Origin: Yersinia enterocolitica subsp. enterocolitica
Lineage (GTDB): Bacteria; Pseudomonadota; Gammaproteobacteria; Enterobacterales; Enterobacteriaceae
Length of the DNA stretch: 64,000 bases
Direction of reading: 5' to 3'
Assembly (NCBI RefSeq): GCF_901472495.1
Contig: NZ_LR590469.1
Span: 2,914,001-2,978,000 of the forward strand
Of this stretch, positions 58,447-64,000 are shown piece by piece. Position 1 is the stretch's first letter. Each line of letters starts with the position of its first letter. A program made the translations under genes and the position numbers. The notes beneath the pieces are model-generated. The model was not told where the DNA came from. It worked only from the letters and a program-made list of their open reading frames with translations, and did not search any database.

Positions 58447-58626
58447 TTACTCCTCAACTTTAACCATGTAGGAAACCAAGTTGACCATACCACGTACAGC
58501 AGGAGTATCCTCACGCTCTACAGTATGACCAATACGACGCAGACCTAAACCGATCAGAGTTGCCTTGTGTTTCGGCAAACGACCGATACTGCTTTTTGTT
58601 TGAGTTACTTTAATAGTCTTTGCCAT
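58447..58626 (-). CDS. rpmD: 50S ribosomal protein L30
   Basis: 59 residues by translation from ATG 58626, [20 protein letters not shown] at the start and VKVEE at the end. Ferredoxin-like RNA-binding fold. Between rpsE and rplO with 3-bp spacing on each side. Confidence 0.98.
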
Positions 58627-58628
58627 GG

Positions 58629-59132
58629 TTATTTCCCTAGAATTTCTTCGACGGACTTACCACGCTTAGCAGCGACCATTTCTGGGGATTTCATATCTTC
58701 TAAAGCAGCGATAGTTGCACGAACCACGTTAATCGGGTTAGTAGAACCATATGCTTTAGCTAAAACGTTATGAACCCCTGCAACTTCTAAGACGGCGCGC
58801 ATTGCACCACCGGCGATGATACCGGTACCTTCAGAAGCTGGTTGCATGAATACACGGGAACCTGTGTGAGCACCTTTAACAGGGTGCTGCAGAGTACCGT
58901 TATCCAAAGCAACATTAATCATAGCGCGACGGGCTTTTTCCATCGCTTTCTGGATCGCTGCCGGAACTTCGCGTGCTTTGCCGTAGCCAAAACCAACGCG
59001 ACCGTTACCATCACCAACTACTGTCAGTGCGGTAAAGCTGAAAATACGGCCACCTTTTACGGTTTTAGATACGCGGTTTACCGCGATCAGCTTTTCCTGC
59101 AGTTCGCCAGCTTGTTTTTCGATGTGAGACAT
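58629..59132 (-). CDS. rpsE: 30S ribosomal protein S5
   Basis: 167 residues. N-terminal double-stranded-RNA-binding domain with [20 protein letters not shown], and C-terminal domain with [20 protein letters not shown]. Lines the mRNA entry channel and takes part in decoding accuracy. Starts 14 bp after rplR. Confidence 0.99.
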
Positions 59133-59146
59133 CTTACACCTCTACC

Positions 59147-59500
59147 TTAGAACTGAAGGCCAGCTTCACGGGCAGCATCTGCCAGTGCCTGGACTCGACC
59201 ATGATATTGGAAACCGGAACGGTCAAAGGATACTTTCGTGATCCCTTTTTCCAATGCGCGCTCTGCAACAGCTTTACCTACAGCTGCGGCGGCATCTTTG
59301 TTGCCGGCGTACTTCAATTGCTCATTGATAGCTTTTTCTACAGTAGAAGCTGCTACCAAAATTTCAGAACCGTTTGGTGCGATAACCTGCGCGTAAATAT
59401 GGCGTGGGGTACGATGTACCACCAGGCGAGTCGCACCCAGTTCTTTGAGCTTGCGGCGTGCGCGGGTCGCACGACGGATACGAGCTGCTTTCTTATCCAT
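59147..59500 (-). CDS. rplR: 50S ribosomal protein L18
   Basis: 117 residues, basic N-terminus MDKKAARIRRATRARRKL and conserved RLVVHRTPRHIYAQVI and YHGRVQALADAAREAGLQF. Binds 5S rRNA together with L5 to form the central protuberance. Confidence 0.99.
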   Translation of the reverse strand: MDKKAARIRRATRARRKLKELGATRLVVHRTPRHIYAQVIAPNGSEILVAASTVEKAINEQLKYAGNKDAAAAVGKAVAERALEKGITKVSFDRSGFQYHGRVQALADAAREAGLQF

Positions 59501-59509
59501 AGTGTTACC

Positions 59510-60043
59510 TTACTTCTTCTTAGCCTCTTTGGTACGCACGACTTCGTCGGCGTAACGGACACCCTTGCCTTTATAAGGCTCAGGACGACGGTAGGCACGT
59601 AAATCTGCTGCAACCTGACCAATCACCTGCTTATCAGCGCCTTTCAGCACGATTTCAGTTTGGGTCGGACATTCAGCAGTGATGCCAGCCGGCAATTCAT
59701 GGTCAACTGGATGAGAGAAGCCTAAAGCTAAATTCACCACGTTGCCTTTAACTGCGGCACGGTAACCTACACCTACCAATTGAAGCTTCTTAGTGAAGCC
59801 TTCGGTAACACCAATGACCATTGCATTAAGCAGTGCACGAGTGGTACCCGCTTGGGCCCAACCGTCTACAGCGCCTTCGCGTGGAGCGAAAGTCAGTGTA
59901 TTTTCTTCTTGCTTAACTTCAACAGCACTATGGACGGTACGAGTCAGCTCGCCGTTCTTACCCTTAATCGAAATAACCTGACCGTTGAGTTTTACCTCTA
60001 CGCCGGCAGGAATGACGACGGGTGCTTTTGCAACACGAGACAT
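59510..60043 (-). CDS. rplF: 50S ribosomal protein L6
   Basis: 177 residues of two similar domains, SRVAKAPVVIPAGVEVKLNG at the start, and RRPEPYKGKGVRYADEVV (the L6 signature) near the end. Near the factor-binding site of the 50S. Confidence 0.99.
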   Translation of the reverse strand: MSRVAKAPVVIPAGVEVKLNGQVISIKGKNGELTRTVHSAVEVKQEENTLTFAPREGAVDGWAQAGTTRALLNAMVIGVTEGFTKKLQLVGVGYRAAVKGNVVNLALGFSHPVDHELPAGITAECPTQTEIVLKGADKQVIGQVAADLRAYRRPEPYKGKGVRYADEVVRTKEAKKK

Positions 60044-60057
60044 TCTTTCCTCCCGAA

Positions 60058-60450
60058 TTAAGCTACGTAGCAGATAATCTCGCCACCAAGACCAGCTTGG
60101 CGAGCTGCACGATCGGTCATAACACCTTTAGAGGTAGAAATAACAGCGATACCCAAACCGGCCATAACTTTTGGCAGCTCATCTTTTTTCTTATAGATGC
60201 GCAGACCTGGACGGCTGATACGTTGAATGCTTTCTACCACTGCCTTACCCTGGAAATACTTAAGAGCTAATTCCAGAACAGGCTTGGCGTCGCCTTCGAC
60301 TTTAAAATCTTCAATAAAACCTTCTTCCTTCAGAACGTTGGCAATTGCCACTTTCAGCTTGGAGGAAGGCATGGTGACCGCGACTTTGTTTGCGGATTGA
60401 CCGTTACGGATACGGGTCAGCATATCCGCGATCGGATCTTGCATGCTCAT
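60058..60450 (-). CDS. rpsH: 30S ribosomal protein S8
   Basis: 130 residues, MSMQDPIADMLTRIRNGQSA at the start and ISTSKGVMTDRAARQAGLGG at the end. Early 16S-binding protein, and translational repressor of the spc operon through a site at the rplE start. Confidence 0.99.
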   Translation of the reverse strand: MSMQDPIADMLTRIRNGQSANKVAVTMPSSKLKVAIANVLKEEGFIEDFKVEGDAKPVLELALKYFQGKAVVESIQRISRPGLRIYKKKDELPKVMAGLGIAVISTSKGVMTDRAARQAGLGGEIICYVA

Positions 60451-60483
60451 CTGTCTTTACTCCCGTGATTCAATTGGTGACAA

Positions 60484-60789
60484 TTACCAGCTAGCCTTTT
60501 TAAGGCCCGGGATTTCACCGCGCATTGCGGTTTCACGGACTTTAATACGGCTCAACCCGAACTTCCGCAAGAAACCATGCGGACGACCAGTTTGGTTGCA
60601 GCGATTACGCTGACGGGACGGGCTGGAATCACGCGGCAGAGACTGCAGCTTCAGAACAGCATTCCAACGATCTTCGTCGGATGAGTTCACACCAGAGATA
60701 ATAGCTTTTAATTCCTCGCGTTGAGCGCGGTATTTGTTAGCTAGTTTCACGCGAACGACTTCGCGTGCTTTCATTGATTGCTTAGCCAT
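60484..60789 (-). CDS. rpsN: 30S ribosomal protein S14
   Basis: 101 residues from ATG 60789 ([20 protein letters not shown]). The frame extends upstream to 61026 only because rplE is coding in another frame; that part is rejected. Cys in [11 protein letters not shown], the zinc-free enterobacterial type (no CxxC pairs). In the 30S head. Confidence 0.98.
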
Positions 60790-60802
60790 CAGTAACCCTA
60801 CC

Positions 60803-61342
60803 TTACTTGCGGAATGGGAATTTAAAAGCAGCCAATAATGCACGGCCTTCATCATCGGATTTCGCAGTAGTGGTAATGGTAATATCCAAACCACGCACAC
60901 GATCGACTTTATCGTAGTCGATTTCCGGGAAGATGATCTGCTCGCGCACACCCATGCTGTAGTTACCACGACCATCGAATGACTTAGCGGACAAGCCACG
61001 GAAGTCACGGATACGAGGTACAGCAATGGTAATCAGACGCTCAAGGAATTCCCACATGCGTTCGCCACGCAGGGTTACTTTACAGCCGATCGGATAGCCC
61101 TGACGGATTTTGAAGCCTGCAACAGATTTGCGTGCTTTGGTGATAAACGGCTTTTGGCCGGAGATTGCTGCCAAGTCAGCTGCTGCATTATCCAGCAGTT
61201 TCTTGTCAGCGATCGCTTCACCAACACCCATGTTCAGGGTGATCTTCTCGACCCGAGGGACTTGCATGACAGAGTTGTAGTCAAACTGAGACATCAGTTG
61301 TTTGACTACCTCGTCTTTGTAGTAATCATGCAGTTTCGCCAT
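60803..61342 (-). CDS. rplE: 50S ribosomal protein L5
   Basis: 179 residues, [20 protein letters not shown] at the start and the L5 signature [13 protein letters not shown], with [20 protein letters not shown] in the middle. Binds 5S rRNA and contacts S13 across the subunit bridge. The start lies in the S8 target. Confidence 0.99.
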
Positions 61343-61365
61343 CGTATTACTCCAAATTACTTGAT
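61312..61365 (-). promoter_or_regulatory. S8 regulatory target at the rplE start
   Basis: Minus strand TCAAGTAATTTGGAGTAATA then CGATGGCGAAACTGCATGAT, almost identical to the E. coli site, where S8 binding stops translation of rplE and downstream genes. Structure not tested. Confidence 0.65.
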
Positions 61366-61671
61366 AGTTTCGCTATTAGATTTAAAGAAACGGACTTTTT
61401 TCCCGTCTTCAAATCTAAAGCCTACACGGTCAGCCTTACCAGTTGCCGCGTTGAACAGCGCAATGTTGGAAACTTGAATTGCAGCTTCTTTTTCAACAAT
61501 GCCACCTGGTTGATTCAGGGCCGGAACCGGCTTCTGATGTTTTTTAACCAGGTTGATACCTTCAACAATGACCTTACTAGCAGACAGGACATTCTTTACT
61601 TTACCGCGCTTACCTTTGTCTTTCCCGGTTAGCACGATAACTTCGTCATCACGACGGATTTTCGCTGCCAT
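61357..61671 (-). CDS. rplX: 50S ribosomal protein L24
   Basis: 104 residues, KOW motif DDEVIVLTGKDKGKRGKVKN at 8-27. Initiator of 50S assembly at the 5' end of 23S rRNA. Between rplN and rplE. Confidence 0.99.
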   Translation of the reverse strand: MAAKIRRDDEVIVLTGKDKGKRGKVKNVLSASKVIVEGINLVKKHQKPVPALNQPGGIVEKEAAIQVSNIALFNAATGKADRVGFRFEDGKKVRFFKSNSETIK

Positions 61672-61681
61672 GGTTCGCTCC

Positions 61682-62053
61682 TTAGAGTACTTCTGGTGCC
61701 AGAGAGATAATTTTCATGAACTTCTCATTACGCAGTTCACGAGTTACCGGCCCAAAAATACGCGTGCCGATTGGCTGCTCGCTGTTATTATTTAAAATAA
61801 CACAAGCGTTGCCATCGAAGCGAATGACAGAACCGTCCGGGCGACGTACACCCTTCTTGGTGCGCACCACTACCGCCTTCAGAACATCGCCTTTCTTCAC
61901 CTTGCCACGAGGAATTGCTTCCTTGATGGTGATCTTGATGATGTCGCCGATGCCTGCGTAGCGACGGTGCGAGCCACCTAGAACCTTGATACACATTACG
62001 CGACGTGCACCGGAGTTGTCGGCCACGTTCAGCATAGTCTGTTCTTGGATCAT
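61682..62053 (-). CDS. rplN: 50S ribosomal protein L14
   Basis: 123 residues, [20 protein letters not shown] at the start and the L14 signature [20 protein letters not shown]. Sits at the subunit interface and binds L19. First gene of the spc operon. Confidence 0.99.
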
Positions 62054-62132
62054 GTTAGTGCTCCGCTAATGTCAACTACTACTTTAGGACCCAGAATAGG
62101 TCGTTTAAAAGCCCCATGAATGAGGGCGCAGC

Positions 62133-62160
62133 ATTATAACACCGCTTCCAAATTATGGGT
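62133..62160 (-). promoter_or_regulatory. spc operon promoter
   Basis: Minus strand CTACCC upstream and TATAAT (62138-62133), within GAAGCGGTGTTATAATG, matching the E. coli Pspc region. Placed 80 bp before rplN and just after the S10 terminator. Confidence 0.7.
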
Positions 62161-62161
62161 A

Positions 62162-62196
62162 GAAAAAATAAACGGCCCACTTTCTGAGCCGTTTAT
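62162..62196 (-). terminator. Terminator of the S10 operon
   Basis: ATAAACGGC (62168-62176) and GCCGTTTAT (62188-62196), followed on the minus strand by TTTTTTCTAC. It lies 23 bp past the rpsQ stop. Confidence 0.9.
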
Positions 62197-62218
62197 TATG
62201 TTCGAGTTGGCTACTCTA

Positions 62219-62473
62219 TTACAGAATCGCTTTCTCTACAACGCGAACAAGTGTCCAAGACTTAGTCTTTGACAATGGACGGCATTCGCGGATTTCTACC
62301 ACGTCACCGATTCCACATTCATTGTTCTCGTCATGTACATGCAATTTCGTCGTACGACGGATGAATTTCCCATAAATTGGGTGCTTCACCACACGTTCGA
62401 TAGCAACAACCATGGATTTCTCCATTTTGTCACTAACTACGCGACCTTGCAGAGTACGGATTTGGTCAGTCAT
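62219..62473 (-). CDS. rpsQ: 30S ribosomal protein S17
   Basis: 84 residues, RTLQGRVVSDKMEKSMVVAI and the signature GDVVEIRECRPLSKTKSW. Early 16S 5'-domain binder. Last gene of the S10 operon; its start shares a base with the rpmC stop. Confidence 0.99.
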   Translation of the reverse strand: MTDQIRTLQGRVVSDKMEKSMVVAIERVVKHPIYGKFIRRTTKLHVHDENNECGIGDVVEIRECRPLSKTKSWTLVRVVEKAIL

Positions 62474-62664
62474 TACGCACCCGCCTTTTCAGTCAGTAAA
62501 GTCTTAACACGTGCGATATTACGGCGCACTTGTTTCGACAGGTGAGTTTGTTGCAGCTGGCCACTAGCCGCCTGCATGCGCAAATTAAATTGCTCACGCA
62601 GCAGGTTGAGCAGCTCAGTGTTCAGCTCTTCAACGCTTTTTTCACGCAGCTCTTGTGCTTTCAT
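62473..62664 (-). CDS. rpmC: 50S ribosomal protein L29
   Basis: 63 residues, [20 protein letters not shown] with a coiled helical pair. At the tunnel exit near L23, contacting trigger factor and SRP. Overlaps both neighbours by one base. Confidence 0.99.
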   Translation of the reverse strand: MKAQELREKSVEELNTELLNLLREQFNLRMQAASGQLQQTHLSKQVRRNIARVKTLLTEKAGA

Positions 62665-63074
62665 TACATCACCGTCTTAGTTACAAAGGTGGTTCCTACA
62701 GGCAGTTTCGCTGCAGCGAGCTTAAATGCTTCGCGAGCAGTTTCTTCCGGCACACCAGCCATTTCAAATAAAACTTTTCCTGGCTGGATCAGGGCAACCC
62801 AATACTCTACGTTACCCTTACCTTTACCCATACGCACTTCGAGCGGCTTCTCGGTGATCGGTTTGTCCGGGAATACACGGATCCAGACCTTACCTTGACG
62901 CTTAATTGCACGTGTCATCGCACGACGGGCTGCTTCGATTTGACGAGCCGTCAGGCGGCAACGGCCACAAGCTTTCAGGCCGAACTCACCGAAGCTAACA
63001 TCCGTACCTTGCGCAAGGCCACGGTTACGGCCTTTGTGCATCTTACGGAATTTTGTACGCTTTGGTTGTAACAT
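62664..63074 (-). CDS. rplP: 50S ribosomal protein L16
   Basis: 136 residues, [20 protein letters not shown] and [20 protein letters not shown]. Organises the A-site tRNA region of the 50S. An Arg (in RNRGLAQG or the following region) is hydroxylated in E. coli. Confidence 0.99.
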
Positions 63075-63086
63075 CAGCGATTCTCC

Positions 63087-63785
63087 TTACTTGCGGCCTT
63101 TACGCTGCTGCTTTTTAGGTTGAGCAGCCGGTTCCGGTTGTTCAACAGCAGCCATACCACCCAAGATCTCACCTTTGAAGATCCATACCTTAACGCCGAT
63201 TACACCATAAGTGGTGTGCGCTTCAGATGTGTTGTAATCGATATCCGCACGCAGTGTATGCAACGGAACACGACCTTCACGGTACCATTCGGTACGCGCG
63301 ATTTCAGCACCGCCAAGACGGCCGCTTACTTCAACTTTGATACCTTTAGCGCCAAGACGCATTGCGTTCTGTACAGCACGCTTCATAGCACGACGGAACA
63401 TAACACGACGTTCCAGCTGTGAAGTGATGCTATCAGCAACCAATTTTGCGTCCAGTTCCGGTTTACGGACTTCGGCGATGTTAATCTGTGCAGGAACGCC
63501 AGCGATATCCGCTACGACCTTACGCAGTTTTTCGACATCTTCACCTTTCTTGCCGATAACGATGCCAGGGCGAGCGGTGTGAATAGTCACACGGATGCTC
63601 TTCGCTGGACGCTCGATAACGATGCGAGAAACGGAAGCTTTCGCTAATTCCTTAGTCAGGAATTGGCGAACTTTAAAGTCGCTGTCCAGGTTGTCAGCGA
63701 ATTCTTTGGTATTTGCGTACCAGGTAGAGTTCCAAGCTTTGACAATACCTAGTCGAATACCATTAGGATGTACTTTCTGACCCAT
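63087..63785 (-). CDS. rpsC: 30S ribosomal protein S3
   Basis: 232 residues. KH domain with [20 protein letters not shown] and S3 signature [20 protein letters not shown]. Lys-rich tail [12 protein letters not shown]. Part of the mRNA entry helicase region. Confidence 0.99.
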
Positions 63786-63802
63786 TGCTAGTCTCCAGAG
63801 TC

Positions 63803-64000
<198 letters not shown>

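Noticed and set aside
60790..61026. Extension of rpsN to 180 residues
   Set aside because: It overlaps rplE in another frame; S14 is 101 residues and starts at 60789.

Overview
The window is chromosomal DNA from an enterobacterium of the genus Yersinia. The gene content and order match the E. coli blocks zur-lexA-dgkA-plsB-ubiA-ubiC-mal, pgi-lysC-metH-iclR-ace-metA and rrnD-yrdA-aroE-def-fmt-trkA-alpha/spc/S10 operons, but here they are joined differently. Five intergenic repeats read as the Yersinia form of ERIC. The 23S gene carries a helix-45 intervening sequence of the kind described for Y. enterocolitica and Salmonella, so the Y. enterocolitica group is the best guess. The species is an inference; no database search was possible.

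Layout. (1) 1-1981: right end of a prophage (Ea22-like and hypothetical genes, then a PrtN-family activator), integrated into the 5' end of dusA; only the first 29 native codons of dusA remain here. (2) 2340-8812: zur, yjbJ, lexA with two SOS boxes, dgkA, plsB, ubiC-ubiA. (3) 8932-11868: a 978-residue protein of unknown N-terminus with a C-terminal minimal protein kinase of OspG/NleH type, lying in the malM-ubiC gap. (4) 12124-20302: maltose regulon, malK-lamB-malM facing malE-malF-malG across a MalT/CRP control region. (5) 20499-36286: psiE, pgi, lysC, a small unknown gene, metH, iclR, the glyoxylate operon aceB-aceA-aceK, and metA with Met boxes. (6) 36641-42709: an rRNA operon on the minus strand, 16S-Ile-Ala-23S-5S-Thr-5S. 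(7) 42877-53340: yrdA; dprA-smg-yrdD-tsaC-aroE; def-fmt-rsmB-trkA; mscL; arfA; zntR; yhdN. (8) 53510-64000: alpha, spc and the end of the S10 ribosomal-protein operons, ending inside rplV.

Most of the window is ordinary conserved chromosome. The unusual parts are the prophage/dusA junction, the kinase-bearing large protein, the rRNA intervening sequence, the arfA mRNA hairpin inside the coding region, and intergenic repeats placed between co-transcribed genes (malE-malF, malM-lamB, aceB-aceA, possibly fmt-rsmB). A second palindromic repeat family occurs twice. Several annotated starts were moved inward where homology and ribosome-binding sites favour it (zur, plsB, ubiC, malM, lamB, malF, malG, metH, aceK, aceB, yrdA, rsmB, mscL, rpsN). 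Two ribosomal genes too short to appear as long ORFs (rpmJ, rpmD) were located by translation.
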